The notes: generated from the sequence alone by a model not told the origin. 64,000 bases of DNA from TMED78 sp036337035 (GCA_036337035.1 JAYZFC010000008.1:1-64000); one strand, 5' to 3'; numbered from the stretch's first letter, positions 1 through 9,134 are shown. A program made the numbers and translations.

Positions 1-248
1 ATCTGTTTTTTTTGAGTTGAATTCCTTATAAATACTGGTGGAATCCGTACTTTGTCGCCTTCTTTTAATCTGTAGCTAGGCCTAACTCTTGAGCTATTGA
101 CCCGGACTTGGCCTGATCTTATTAAATGATATATATGGCTTCTAGGTATTTTCTTTAGCCTACTAAGCAAGTAGTTATCCAACCTTTGGTCACTAAAAGC
201 GGTATCTATAAGCTCATAATTAGTTGATTTATAAGTTGAATTATTCAT
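1..248 (-). CDS. rluC: 23S rRNA pseudouridine synthase RluC, N-terminal part (cut by window edge)
   Basis: Only the first 82 or so codons lie in the window; the gene runs off the left edge. Translation from the ATG at 248-246 gives an S4-type RNA-binding domain with QRLDNYLLSRLKKIP, RSGQVRVN, and RLKEGDKVRIPPV, which closely match the start of RluC. RluC isomerises three uridines of 23S rRNA in the peptidyl-transferase region; its catalytic Asp domain lies outside the window. The divergent pairing with rne is the usual gammaproteobacterial arrangement and supports RluC over the related RluD. Confidence 0.88.
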   Translation of the reverse strand, partial: MNNSTYKSTNYELIDTAFSDQRLDNYLLSRLKKIPRSHIYHLIRSGQVRVNSSRVRPSYRLKEGDKVRIPPVFIRNSTQKKQ

Positions 249-586
249 ATTTATAAAAAAAAGAGAAGTTGTTAATTCAGTAGTCCCACTGTATGCTATA
301 GTATAAGAAATAAATTAAGTATTTATTTTTGGTTTTTTTTAAAAAGTAGAGAATATATTGCTGCTTTTAAAGATTTTTTATTAATCGGTTGATAAATTAA
401 AATACAATACAGCTGATTTTTGTAAGGGAATTAATTACCTAAATATTAAAAAATAATCTATTGGATTCGAAATTAACTTAATAATGTTCATATATTTTTT
501 ACAGAATAATCTATCTAGCTATTATACCTTACAATTATCATTGGATAATGTATTTATAAAATCCACCGCTAAAGGATTTATATACA
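249..586. other. rluC-rne intergenic region (rne leader)
   Basis: This 338-bp gap is the longest non-coding stretch in the window. It is very AT-rich and holds no convincing ORF, tRNA or repeat. It must contain the promoters for both divergent genes. On the + strand TTAATC (381-386) lies 16 bp before TACAAT (403-408), a weak sigma70-like match. On the - strand there is a TATACT element near 299-304. Its length resembles the long rne 5' UTR of enterobacteria, through which RNase E controls its own mRNA, but similarity beyond length and the hairpin at 559-579 was not seen. Confidence 0.5.
559..579 (+). promoter_or_regulatory. candidate hairpin overlapping the rne ribosome binding site
   Basis: AAATCC (559-564) is perfectly complementary to GGATTT (574-579), with a 9-nt loop. 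The likely Shine-Dalgarno AAAGG (571-575) lies in the loop and 3' arm, about 11 nt before the rne ATG at 587. Pairing would partly hide it. In E. coli, hairpins in the rne leader mediate feedback by RNase E; whether this stem does so here is inference, because a 6-bp AT-rich stem is weak. Confidence 0.35.
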
Positions 587-2446
587 ATGAAAAGAATGAT
601 AATAAATGCAGCCCAAAAAGAGGAGCTGCGAGTTGCTTTAGTAGATGGTCAAAAACTTTTTGACCTAAATATTGAGCTACCCTCAAAAGAGCAAAAAAAG
701 TCTAACATATACAAAGGAAAAATCTCTCGAATTGAGCCTAGCTTGGATGCTGTTTTTGTTGATTATGGACAAGATCGTCATGGATTTCTCCCTTTCAAAG
801 AAATATCACCAGAATACTTTTCAAAACCAGTTCCAGATGGTGAACGGCCTCAAATTAAAGAAGTTCTAAGTGAAGGCCAGCAGATTGTTGTACAGGTTGA
901 AAAAGATGAGAGAGGTAATAAAGGAGCTGCGCTAACTACATATATCAGCCTTGCTGGTAGGTTTCTTGTGTTGATGCCTAATAATCCAAAAGCAAGCGGA
1001 GTATCAAGAAGAATTAGTGGGACAGATAGGGATATTGTTTTAGGCTCACTAAAAGAATTAAACTGTCCTGATAATATGGGATGTATAGTTAGAACAGCCG
1101 GTGTTGGAAGAGATGTTAATGAGCTTAAATGGGACTTTGATTACTTAAATAGTATCTGGGAATCAATAAAAAAAGAAGCAGTCAGTAAGCCAGCAACTTT
1201 CTTAATATACCAAGAAAGTAATACAATAGTTAGAGCAATACGAGACTATCTCTCTAATGATATTGGCGAGATTCTGATTGAAGGAAAGAGTACATTTAAT
1301 GAAGCTTACAAATTTATGAGTCAGATTATGCCTCATAATCTGAAAAAATTAAAAGAATACGATGATCAAGCAGTACCTCTCTTTACAAGATATCAAGTAG
1401 AATCTCAGATAGAATCAGCATTTTCTCATTCCGTCTCACTACCCTCAGGAGGTAGCATAGTAATAGATCATAATGAGGCATTAACAGCTATTGATATTAA
1501 CTCATCTAAATCAACAAAAGGTGGTGATATTGAAGATACAGCACTTAATACAAATTTAGAAGCTGCAGCAGAAATAGCTAGACAATTAAGAATTAGAGAT
1601 CTAGGTGGCCTCGTTGTTATTGATTTTATTGATATGCTTTCTCATGCAAGCCAAAGAGATGTTGTAAGCAAGCTAAAAGAAGAAGTAAATGCCGATAAGG
1701 CTAGAATACAAATTGGTAGAATATCAAAGTTTGGTCTACTAGAGATGTCTAGACAAAGAATTAGACCTTCGCTTGATGAATCAATGCAATCCGTATGCCC
1801 TAGATGTAATGGAATAGGAAGAATAAGAGGAACAGAATCTTTAGCCTTAGCTATATTAAGATTAGTTAGTGAGGAATCAAGGAAAGATCATACTGCAAAA
1901 GTAGTTGCTAATATCCCTATAGATGTCTGTAACTATATATTAAATGAAAAAAGACAATGGGTAGAATCAATCCAAGAAGAAAATAAAGTTAATATTATAA
2001 TTGTTGGTAATAAGCAACTTGAGTCTCCTAATTATGTTATTAAGAGAATCAAAGATAGTGAAATTGATCTACCGGAAAATCAAACTCCTAGTCATAAGCA
2101 GCTAGAAGATATTGCTTTAAATGAAGAATTTTCATTTAAAAATAATAACAAACCATTTGAACAACCAGCTTTATCAAATATATTACCTAATAAGCCAGCT
2201 CCTAAACCTAAATCAAAAAAATCAATAATTATAAAAATAATAGAATGGATTTTTCCTAGAAGAAAAAAACAAAAAAAGAGATATAGGAAAAAATATTCAA
2301 AAAATAAGAATAGGAATAGGTATAGCTCTAAATACAAAAAAGATAGGAAATCTGATCATCAAAATAATCAGAGCTCTAAAAAGAAAAAAAATAAAAGATT
2401 TAAAAAGAAAAGCAGCATGAACAATGAAGAGGTTAATTCTTCATAG
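587..2446 (+). CDS. rne: ribonuclease E, short form
   Basis: Endoribonuclease that starts decay of most mRNAs and processes rRNA and tRNA precursors. The first ~500 residues align essentially without gaps to E. coli RNase E: S1 domain (about 36-120), catalytic Asp303 (AIDINSSKS) and Asp346 (VIDFIDM), and the Zn-link CPRC at 404-407. At 619 residues it is far shorter than the ~1061 of E. coli. After residue 510 only a low-complexity tail remains, holding an amphipathic stretch SIIIKIIEWIF (546-556) like the membrane-targeting helix, then a very Lys/Arg-rich segment to the end that probably binds RNA. No recognisable enolase or PNPase docking region is present. The stop overlaps the 3' end of convergent kdsB by 14 bp. 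Confidence 0.95.
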   Translation: MKRMIINAAQKEELRVALVDGQKLFDLNIELPSKEQKKSNIYKGKISRIEPSLDAVFVDYGQDRHGFLPFKEISPEYFSKPVPDGERPQIKEVLSEGQQIVVQVEKDERGNKGAALTTYISLAGRFLVLMPNNPKASGVSRRISGTDRDIVLGSLKELNCPDNMGCIVRTAGVGRDVNELKWDFDYLNSIWESIKKEAVSKPATFLIYQESNTIVRAIRDYLSNDIGEILIEGKSTFNEAYKFMSQIMPHNLKKLKEYDDQAVPLFTRYQVESQIESAFSHSVSLPSGGSIVIDHNEALTAIDINSSKSTKGGDIEDTALNTNLEAAAEIARQLRIRDLGGLVVIDFIDMLSHASQRDVVSKLKEEVNADKARIQIGRISKFGLLEMSRQRIRPSLDESMQSVCPRCNGIGRIRGTESLALAILRLVSEESRKDHTAKVVANIPIDVCNYILNEKRQWVESIQEENKVNIIIVGNKQLESPNYVIKRIKDSEIDLPENQTPSHKQLEDIALNEEFSFKNNNKPFEQPALSNILPNKPAPKPKSKKSIIIKIIEWIFPRRKKQKKRYRKKYSKNKNRNRYSSKYKKDRKSDHQNNQSSKKKKNKRFKKKSSMNNEEVNSS

Positions 2447-3191
2447 ACAAATAAATCTCTCTTGCCTTGAGAAGATCCTCATGGGTATCAACGCTAATAG
2501 GTGCTTCTTTTAAAGACTCTTCTGCTACGATATCTATGCCAAGCCATAAAGCTCTTAACTGCTCAAGTTTTTCTATTTCTTCTATGGGTGCCTTAGCAGA
2601 GCTTGCAATTTTTTTAATTGCTTTTACAGTATAAGCATACAAACCTATATGTTTTTTTATATGTTTAAAATTAGCACTAGCATCCCTAAAGAATGGTATA
2701 GGAGCTCTACTAAAATACATTGCTCTATCATCTCTAGATAAAATTACTTTAGCTACATCTTTATTAGTCCATTCATTAAAGTCTTTTATCTTGGTATATA
2801 AGGTTGACATCATAAATTCTGGCCTATCAATTAATATATTTGCAACTTGATCAATTAAATTAGCTGGCATTAAAGGCTCATCTCCTTGCAAATTAACTAC
2901 TATTTGATTATCACTCCATGATTTTTTTTCAGCTATTTCAAAAATTCTATCAGTTCCACACGTATGTTTACCTGAAGTAAGCTCTGCCTTAATGTTATAT
3001 TTACTACAAACATCAACAATACGTTCATCATCTGTAGCAATTATTATTTCAAGGGCACTACTCATATTAGCAATCTCAAAAACTCTTACTATCATTGGCT
3101 TGCCGCATATATCAATAAGTGGCTTGCCAGGTAATCTTACAGAGTCATACCTAGCAGGAATTACGACAATAAATTTTCTCTCCGATATCAA
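2433..3191 (-). CDS. kdsB: 3-deoxy-manno-octulosonate cytidylyltransferase (CMP-Kdo synthetase)
   Basis: Activates Kdo with CTP to CMP-Kdo, the donor for the inner core of lipopolysaccharide; cytoplasmic. The N-terminus VVIPARYDSVRLPGKPL is the nucleotide-binding signature, followed by GKPMIVRV and VNLQGDEPLM. The length of 252 residues matches E. coli (248). The start is a TTG whose bases overlap the TGA stop of lpxK (TTGA), implying translational coupling. It is the last gene of the lol-msbA-lpxK-kdsB operon, and its 3' end overlaps convergent rne by 14 bp. Confidence 0.96.
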   Translation of the reverse strand: MISERKFIVVIPARYDSVRLPGKPLIDICGKPMIVRVFEIANMSSALEIIIATDDERIVDVCSKYNIKAELTSGKHTCGTDRIFEIAEKKSWSDNQIVVNLQGDEPLMPANLIDQVANILIDRPEFMMSTLYTKIKDFNEWTNKDVAKVILSRDDRAMYFSRAPIPFFRDASANFKHIKKHIGLYAYTVKAIKKIASSAKAPIEEIEKLEQLRALWLGIDIVAEESLKEAPISVDTHEDLLKAREIYLSMKN

Positions 3192-4171
3192 ATTAACTCC
3201 ATTATCGAATTAATAATACATTTAGAATCATTTTCTTTAACATTTAAAATGACCTCAACTACCCAGATATTTTTACTTATAGAAAGATTATACTTTATAG
3301 CATCCTTATCAGTGATAAATACAGGAAAATTATCATCAAATAATAAATCATTAGAAACAATATTTGCATGATCTGGTAAAGGGTGTTCAATTACATCAAT
3401 AGAATAATTTCTAAGCAAATCAAAAAAACTACCTGGGTTACCTATCCCTGCGACGGCATGAACTTTAGCTCCAGAAAAATCTTCAATTTTCTTTATCATT
3501 TCACCTTCAAGCTGTCTAACGCTATCTACCTTCAAGCTAGTTTTAATAGCATTAGGATAAGTAAAAAGTCCTTCATTGATTACCACACTATTAGCTTTTT
3601 TAATCCGTGATAATGGCTCTCTTAAAGGACCAGCAGGAAGGCACATTCCATTTCCTAAACCTCTCTTACCATCGATCATAATAAATTCGAAATCTCTTTT
3701 CATTCCATAATGCTGTAATCCATCATCACTAAGTAATATATCAATACCATCATCTATAATATATCTTGCTGCTTCAACTCGATTATGAGCAACAACTACA
3801 GGGCAATTAGTTTTTTTTGATATCATAACAGCCTCATCTCCAACTACAGATGGGCTACTCTTGCTGTTAACGCTTGTCGGATTGCCAGAGTAGCTTCCTT
3901 TATAGCCTCTACTTATTATTCCAACTTTAATGTTAGACTTTGATAGAGTATTTGCTAGCCAGATAATAAAAGATGTCTTTCCTGTGCCTCCTAATGTAAG
4001 GTTTCCAATAATAACTATAGGAACATTAGGAAAATTAGTATTATTAATAATATACAAAAAATATAATTTTCTTAAAAATACTACTAACCTAAATAGCAAA
4101 GAAAGAGGGTAAAGAAGAATTCCTGCAAAGCTATTACTATACCAAATCCAATTAAATACTCTATTAAACAT
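3188..4171 (-). CDS. lpxK: tetraacyldisaccharide 4'-kinase
   Basis: Phosphorylates the 4' position of the lipid A disaccharide at the inner-membrane surface. An N-terminal hydrophobic helix (about residues 16-40) is followed by the P-loop GNLTLGGTGKTS, then SRGYKG, the DDGLQH motif and LPAGPLREP, all typical of LpxK. The length of 327 residues equals that of E. coli LpxK (328). It starts 6 bp after the msbA stop and overlaps kdsB by 4 nt, the normal msbA-lpxK-kdsB order. Confidence 0.96.
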   Translation of the reverse strand: MFNRVFNWIWYSNSFAGILLYPLSLLFRLVVFLRKLYFLYIINNTNFPNVPIVIIGNLTLGGTGKTSFIIWLANTLSKSNIKVGIISRGYKGSYSGNPTSVNSKSSPSVVGDEAVMISKKTNCPVVVAHNRVEAARYIIDDGIDILLSDDGLQHYGMKRDFEFIMIDGKRGLGNGMCLPAGPLREPLSRIKKANSVVINEGLFTYPNAIKTSLKVDSVRQLEGEMIKKIEDFSGAKVHAVAGIGNPGSFFDLLRNYSIDVIEHPLPDHANIVSNDLLFDDNFPVFITDKDAIKYNLSISKNIWVVEVILNVKENDSKCIINSIMELI

Positions 4172-4177
4172 ATTTAG

Positions 4178-5926
4178 TTATGTAGAAAATTGCATATTAT
4201 ATAAATCTTTATAGTGGCCATTACTAGAAAGTAGTTCTTGGTGTGTCCCACTCTCAATCAAAGATCCATTATTTAAAACTAAAATAAGATCAGCCTTTTC
4301 TACTGTAGATAAACGGTGGGCAATCACAAGTGTTGTCCTTCCTTTCATAAGAGTTGCCATTGCTTTCTGAATATATTTTTCAGATTCATTATCTAATGCA
4401 GAAGTTGCCTCATCCAATATCAAAATTGGTGAGTTCTTCAAAAAAGCTCTAGCAATTGCTATCCTTTGCTTTTGGCCGCCAGAAAGCAAAATACCTTTCT
4501 CGCCGACCTCAGAATCTATTCCCTTTGGAAGTGACTCACAAAATTCTAAAACATAAGCTGATTCAGCCGCTTGTAAGATTTTCTTTCTTGGAAGGCTTGA
4601 AAGAGATCCATAACCAATGTTATTAGCAATAGTATCATTAAAAAGCATGATATCTTGGCTCACTAAGCTAATTTGCCTTCTTAAATCTCTTAGCTCATAA
4701 TGATTGAGATTAATTTTATCAAGTAAAATCTCTCCTTTGTCAACATCATAGAATCTTGGCAACAAGCCAACTAATGTAGATTTACCACTTCCTGATCTAC
4801 CAACAATTGCGACCGTCATTCCAGATTTAACCTCTAATGAAACGTTGCGCAACACCTTTCCTTTTGCTCTATCATATGTAAAAGAAATATTTTTAATATC
4901 AATATCTCCATTAATTTTTCTTATTTTTTTAGATCCATAATCCTCTTCAGTAGGTTCATCTATAATTTCAAAAAGACTTTCTCCAGCAGCAATACCTCTT
5001 TGAAGGGCTAAGTTAATATTAACAACTCTTTTTAATGGAGCTAACAACATTCCCATAGCTGTTAGAAATCCCATAAATGAAGCTGCATTCAACATATTAT
5101 TAGTAATATCAGAGAAAGCTACATAAATAACAGCTGCAACTCCTAATGCAACTGTATACTGTGTCAATGCGTCTCCTATAGAAACTGTAGCAACTAACTT
5201 TAAGTTCATTTTATAGTTAGCTCTGTTTATTTCATTAAACTTATTATTCTCATAATCTTGCCCTTCAAATATCTTAACTACCTTATGACCTGAAATAGCA
5301 GACTCAATAATCCTTGTTGCATCACCCATTGATGTTTGAATTTTAGCGCTATACCTGCGAAAAGCCTTACTCATAATTGAAACAAATATCGCTACAACTG
5401 GTGTTGTAATGGCAACAAGAATAGTTAAAGGAGGGCTAAAATAGATCATGGCACCTATTAATACAAATATTGTTAGACTATCCCTAACTAAAACAACTAG
5501 AGCATTAGAAATAGCTTCTGCTACCTGTTCAGTATTATAAGTAAGTTTTGAAACAAGCATCCCGATAGAGGAAGAGTCAAAATACTTAGATGGTAATTCA
5601 GTATATTTTTTAAATATTAAAGATCTAAGATCTCTAATAACCCTTCTCCCTATCCAGGCTAAACCATATATAGAAACAAAATCAGTTATTCCTCTAACTG
5701 CAAATGTAAGAAGTATAATAAAAGGAAGATACAATCCTTGGCCATGCATCTCTTGCTCAAGAATCTCAAAAACATCCCTCATGATAAATGGGACATATGC
5801 ATTCGCAGCTGAGTAAAACAACATAGCTATAAAAGAAAAAAGCAATACGCGCCAATGAGGAGCTACATACTTAAGTAGCCTTTTATAAACTACTATTACC
5901 TTTTTATCTATAGAAAATCTATTCAA
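4178..5926 (-). CDS. msbA: lipid A export ATP-binding/permease protein MsbA
   Basis: Homodimeric ABC exporter that flips lipid A-core across the inner membrane. It is a half-transporter with six predicted membrane helices in residues 20-310 and a C-terminal ATPase: Walker A GRSGSGKST, signature LSGGQKQRIAIARA, Walker B ILILDEATSALD and the AHRLST H-loop. The length of 582 residues is identical to E. coli MsbA. The start is TTG (5926-5924), 8 nt after an AAGG Shine-Dalgarno; no upstream ATG fits. It follows lolD by 30 bp and precedes lpxK by 6 bp. Confidence 0.95.
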   Translation of the reverse strand: MNRFSIDKKVIVVYKRLLKYVAPHWRVLLFSFIAMLFYSAANAYVPFIMRDVFEILEQEMHGQGLYLPFIILLTFAVRGITDFVSIYGLAWIGRRVIRDLRSLIFKKYTELPSKYFDSSSIGMLVSKLTYNTEQVAEAISNALVVLVRDSLTIFVLIGAMIYFSPPLTILVAITTPVVAIFVSIMSKAFRRYSAKIQTSMGDATRIIESAISGHKVVKIFEGQDYENNKFNEINRANYKMNLKLVATVSIGDALTQYTVALGVAAVIYVAFSDITNNMLNAASFMGFLTAMGMLLAPLKRVVNINLALQRGIAAGESLFEIIDEPTEEDYGSKKIRKINGDIDIKNISFTYDRAKGKVLRNVSLEVKSGMTVAIVGRSGSGKSTLVGLLPRFYDVDKGEILLDKINLNHYELRDLRRQISLVSQDIMLFNDTIANNIGYGSLSSLPRKKILQAAESAYVLEFCESLPKGIDSEVGEKGILLSGGQKQRIAIARAFLKNSPILILDEATSALDNESEKYIQKAMATLMKGRTTLVIAHRLSTVEKADLILVLNNGSLIESGTHQELLSSNGHYKDLYNMQFST

Positions 5927-5956
5927 TATAATTACCTTTATTCAGTCTATAATAAT

Positions 5957-6658
5957 TTATCTACTTTGATAAAGTGGTTTCAAAGTACCATTTTTTAATT
6001 CAAATACTTTTTCCATTTTATCAGCAATCTTAGCATCATGAGTAACCACTATAAGGCTTGTATTTAAAATAAGATTAAGCTCCATCATTAGATCAAAGAC
6101 TTTAGAGCTTGTTTTAGAATCAAGATTTCCGGTTGGCTCATCGGCAAGAACAACAAGCGGCTTGGTAATTAATGCCCTAACGACTGCTACTCTTTGTCTC
6201 TCCCCGCCAGAAAGCTCATTTGGTTTATGATTTAATCTTTTCGATAATCCTGCTTTACTAAGTAAATTACAAGCATCCGATAAAGCCAAACTATATGCTA
6301 TGCCTCTTATTAATAATGGCATTGCAACATTTTCTGCAGCAGTAAATTCTGGTAGTAGATGATGAAATTGATACACAAAGCCAATTGAGCTATTCCTGAA
6401 CTTGCTAAGTTCACCTTCTGGTAAAATATTTATATCTTGTTTACCGATAAATATCTTTCCTGACGATGGTTTATCGAGACCACCTAATAATTGCAATAAA
6501 GTAGTTTTACCTGATCCTGAAGATCCAATAATTGCTACTTTATCTCCAGAAAAAATTTCTAAATTTATGCCTTTAAGCACTTCAAGAGATTGCCCTACTT
6601 CAGAAAAGCTTTTCTTAAGATCAATAGTTTGTAAAAATATTTTTTTATTATCATTCAT
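5957..6658 (-). CDS. lolD: lipoprotein-releasing ABC transporter ATPase LolD
   Basis: ATPase of the LolCDE complex that extracts outer-membrane lipoproteins from the inner membrane and hands them to LolA. Walker A GSSGSGKTT, Q-loop GFVYQFHHLLPEF, signature LSGGERQRVAVVRA, Walker B PLVVLADEPTGNLD. The FQFHHLLPEFTA-type Q-loop is characteristic of LolD rather than MacB. Length 233, as in E. coli. It overlaps the upstream lolC/E-type gene by 8 bp, so the complex is encoded contiguously. Confidence 0.95.
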   Translation of the reverse strand: MNDNKKIFLQTIDLKKSFSEVGQSLEVLKGINLEIFSGDKVAIIGSSGSGKTTLLQLLGGLDKPSSGKIFIGKQDINILPEGELSKFRNSSIGFVYQFHHLLPEFTAAENVAMPLLIRGIAYSLALSDACNLLSKAGLSKRLNHKPNELSGGERQRVAVVRALITKPLVVLADEPTGNLDSKTSSKVFDLMMELNLILNTSLIVVTHDAKIADKMEKVFELKNGTLKPLYQSR

Positions 6659-7898
6659 AATTAAGATTTTCTATTGGTATTTTTTTAGCAGCAGAGATTG
6701 CAGGAAATAATGTTGCAATTACAGACAAAGATATAGTAAAAAGAGAGACTTTCAAAACCTCAGTTAATCTAATCTGTGTGGGAAGATCACTCAAAAAATA
6801 AACATCTTCTGCAAGAAGTTCAATATTAAAAAACAGCTCAATGAAATAAACAACATTACTCAACTGAGAAGAAATAATCATGCCAAGAATAATACCAATA
6901 ATAGTACCAATAATTCCTATTAGAGAGCCAATAATTAAAAATATTAATAAAATATTATAATGTGATGCTCCCAAAGTTGCTAAAATAGCGACATCTGATC
7001 GCTTCTCTCTTACTACCATAACTAAAGTAGATATAATATTAAATACAGCAACTGCAATTATTAAAGATAAAATTACAAACATAATAGACTTAGTTATTTG
7101 TATAGATTTAAAAAAATTAATGTATCTTCTTGTCCAGTCATTAGAATAAAAACTTTTACCTAAATCAAAGATAATATCGTCTGTAATAGCACTAACTGCA
7201 AAGGCATCATCTAGGTATAATCTTATTCCATCAACTAAATTACTTTTATTATATAATAATCTTGCATCATCAAGATTTATATAAGCTAAACCACGATCAT
7301 ACTCATACATACCAACATCAAAGATACCAGAAACAGTAAAGGTTCTCATTCTAGGGCTTAAGCCAATAGGTGTTACTACTCCTTTTGATGTCATAATTAT
7401 AACCTTATCTCCTATTCCTACTCCTAGTTCATTAGACAAACTACTTCCTATAACAATATTAAATTGACTATCTAGTAATGATAATAAACCTCCTTCTGAG
7501 AACATCTCTCCAATATTGGAAACCCTTGTTTCTAAATTAGCCTCAATCCCTCTTATATTTACTGAATATATGTCTTCATCAAATATAATTAAACTTTGTT
7601 CATCAATATATGGAGCGATATTTAAGACCTCTGGGTTTTCCATTATCCTATTCCCTACACTACTCCAATCTAATATTGGCCCATTAAGGTCTTGAATTGT
7701 AGAATGGGCAGCTACTCCTAAAACTCTTTGTTGAAGTTGATGCTCAAAGCCATTCATTACAGAAAGGACGATCAATAAAACAGCTACAGCTAAGCTTATA
7801 CCAGCAATCGAGACCAAAGAAATGAAAGATAAAAAATTCTTTCTATTTTTCGATAAAAGATATCTAAATGAAATAAATGGTTCTAGTTTAAACATCAT
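6651..7898 (-). CDS. lolE: lipoprotein-releasing system permease, LolC/LolE family (LolE-like)
   Basis: Inner-membrane subunit of the LolCDE lipoprotein extractor. It has the FtsX/MacB fold: one N-terminal membrane helix (about residues 20-50), a large periplasmic domain (50-270), then three C-terminal helices. SFRYLLSK, SIAGISLAVAVLLIVLSVMNGF and VREKRSDVAILATLGAS are family signatures. Length 415, compared with 414 for E. coli LolE. The segment after the first helix (VLGVAAHSTIQ) is nearer to LolE than to LolC, a weak basis for telling the paralogues apart. It starts 3 bp after the first permease gene and overlaps lolD by 8 bp. Confidence 0.82.
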   Translation of the reverse strand: MMFKLEPFISFRYLLSKNRKNFLSFISLVSIAGISLAVAVLLIVLSVMNGFEHQLQQRVLGVAAHSTIQDLNGPILDWSSVGNRIMENPEVLNIAPYIDEQSLIIFDEDIYSVNIRGIEANLETRVSNIGEMFSEGGLLSLLDSQFNIVIGSSLSNELGVGIGDKVIIMTSKGVVTPIGLSPRMRTFTVSGIFDVGMYEYDRGLAYINLDDARLLYNKSNLVDGIRLYLDDAFAVSAITDDIIFDLGKSFYSNDWTRRYINFFKSIQITKSIMFVILSLIIAVAVFNIISTLVMVVREKRSDVAILATLGASHYNILLIFLIIGSLIGIIGTIIGIILGMIISSQLSNVVYFIELFFNIELLAEDVYFLSDLPTQIRLTEVLKVSLFTISLSVIATLFPAISAAKKIPIENLNYE

Positions 7899-7901
7899 AT
7901 A

Positions 7902-9134
7902 TTACTCATATCTCAAGGAATCAATAGGCAAAACAGATGCTGCTCTATATGATGGATAAATAGTAGATATAACAGAGATAAAAATTGATATGACAGAAAT
8001 TAATACGATATCAAAAACCCTTACCTCTGAGGGAAGTACACTAATATAAAAAACATCGCTAGGCATAATATTAAAATTAAAAGTTTTTTCTAACCAAGGA
8101 AATATATTCTCTGCATTGATAGCTAAAAATAAACCAATAATATTTCCTGCAATTATTCCTGAAATTCCTACGATTGATCCTTGTAGAATAAAAATTTTTA
8201 ATATACTTTTTTTCTCTATCCCAAGAGTCTTAAGTATAGCAATATCAGTCTCTTTATCAGTTACAAACATAACTAAAGAGGCAACAATATTAAATGTAGC
8301 AACCGCAACAATTAAACCAAGTAATAAGGTCATCATAATTTTTTCAATTTTAATAGCATTGAAATAGCTACGATTCTCAATGCTCCAATCAGAATACACA
8401 TAATCATTTCTTGAAAAATTTAAAAGCTGGTCTTGAATATTAGCAATAGATAATGGCTGATCTAAATAAATACCTATGGTAGTTGGGACCCCTCTTAAAC
8501 CTTTTAAAATACTTGCATCAGAGATATTCATTATAGCTAAACTAGAGTCGTGTTCTAGAACGCCAGCTTCAAAAATTCCAGCTAATAAGAAAGTCTTAAT
8601 TTTTGCTGAAGGTATGCCTCCTTCTACTGAAGGAATCATTATATTAACACTATCGCCTATATCCAATCCTAAACTATATGCAAGAGCATAGCCTACAGCA
8701 ATTCTATTCGAATAGGGTTGAAGATTACTAATATCGCCAGAAATAAAAAAAGAATTAGCCTCAAGAAAGTAAGGCCCCTGATCAACTTCGATACCTTGAA
8801 TAATCACTGGCTTTAAATTATCTCCAATACCAATAACAGCCTCTCCAGAAACAAATGGCATAGATCTAGTAACACCAGGAATTGTGGATATTTTATTGCT
8901 TAGATTTTCCCAGTATTCTATGCCATCTTTATTACTTATAGTTGCATGTGGTTTCATATTGATTAAACGACTTTTTAGTTCTGTCTCTAGACCGTTCATA
9001 ACTGACAGTATTACTATTAATGATGCCACACCGAGAGCCACACCAGCCAAAGAAGACATACTAATAAAAGACATATATCTGCTCTTTTTTTTTGACCAGA
9101 TATATCTTAGCGCTATAAATAATTCAAAAAACAT
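7902..9134 (-). CDS. lolC: lipoprotein-releasing system permease, LolC/LolE family (LolC-like)
   Basis: Second permease of the LolCDE complex and first gene of the envelope operon. It shows the same layout as its neighbour: N-terminal helix, periplasmic domain and three C-terminal helices, with IALRYIWSKK, LIVILSVMNGLE and DKETDIAILKTLG. The frame stays open to a TTG at 9191, but that leaves only 4 bp to the divergent gene and adds 19 residues absent from the family; the ATG at 9134-9132 (MFFELFIALRY) gives the usual N-terminus and 410 residues. The stretch INMKPHATIS resembles LolC; the C/E assignment is tentative. E. coli has the order lolC-D-E; here both permeases precede lolD. Confidence 0.8.
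   Translation of the reverse strand: MFFELFIALRYIWSKKKSRYMSFISMSSLAGVALGVASLIVILSVMNGLETELKSRLINMKPHATISNKDGIEYWENLSNKISTIPGVTRSMPFVSGEAVIGIGDNLKPVIIQGIEVDQGPYFLEANSFFISGDISNLQPYSNRIAVGYALAYSLGLDIGDSVNIMIPSVEGGIPSAKIKTFLLAGIFEAGVLEHDSSLAIMNISDASILKGLRGVPTTIGIYLDQPLSIANIQDQLLNFSRNDYVYSDWSIENRSYFNAIKIEKIMMTLLLGLIVAVATFNIVASLVMFVTDKETDIAILKTLGIEKKSILKIFILQGSIVGISGIIAGNIIGLFLAINAENIFPWLEKTFNFNIMPSDVFYISVLPSEVRVFDIVLISVISIFISVISTIYPSYRAASVLPIDSLRYE

Noticed and set aside
249..586. tRNA or small RNA gene between rluC and rne
   Set aside because: No cloverleaf, no terminator-like hairpin and no ORF could be found; best read as leader and promoters.
2092..2337. - strand ORF rich in Phe and Leu opposite the rne 3' end
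   Set aside because: Antisense of the Lys/Arg-rich RNase E tail; no homology or ribosome binding site.
6651..9134. Duplicate LolC/LolE genes as an assembly artefact
   Set aside because: The two proteins are clearly diverged throughout, and two permease subunits are normal for LolCDE.
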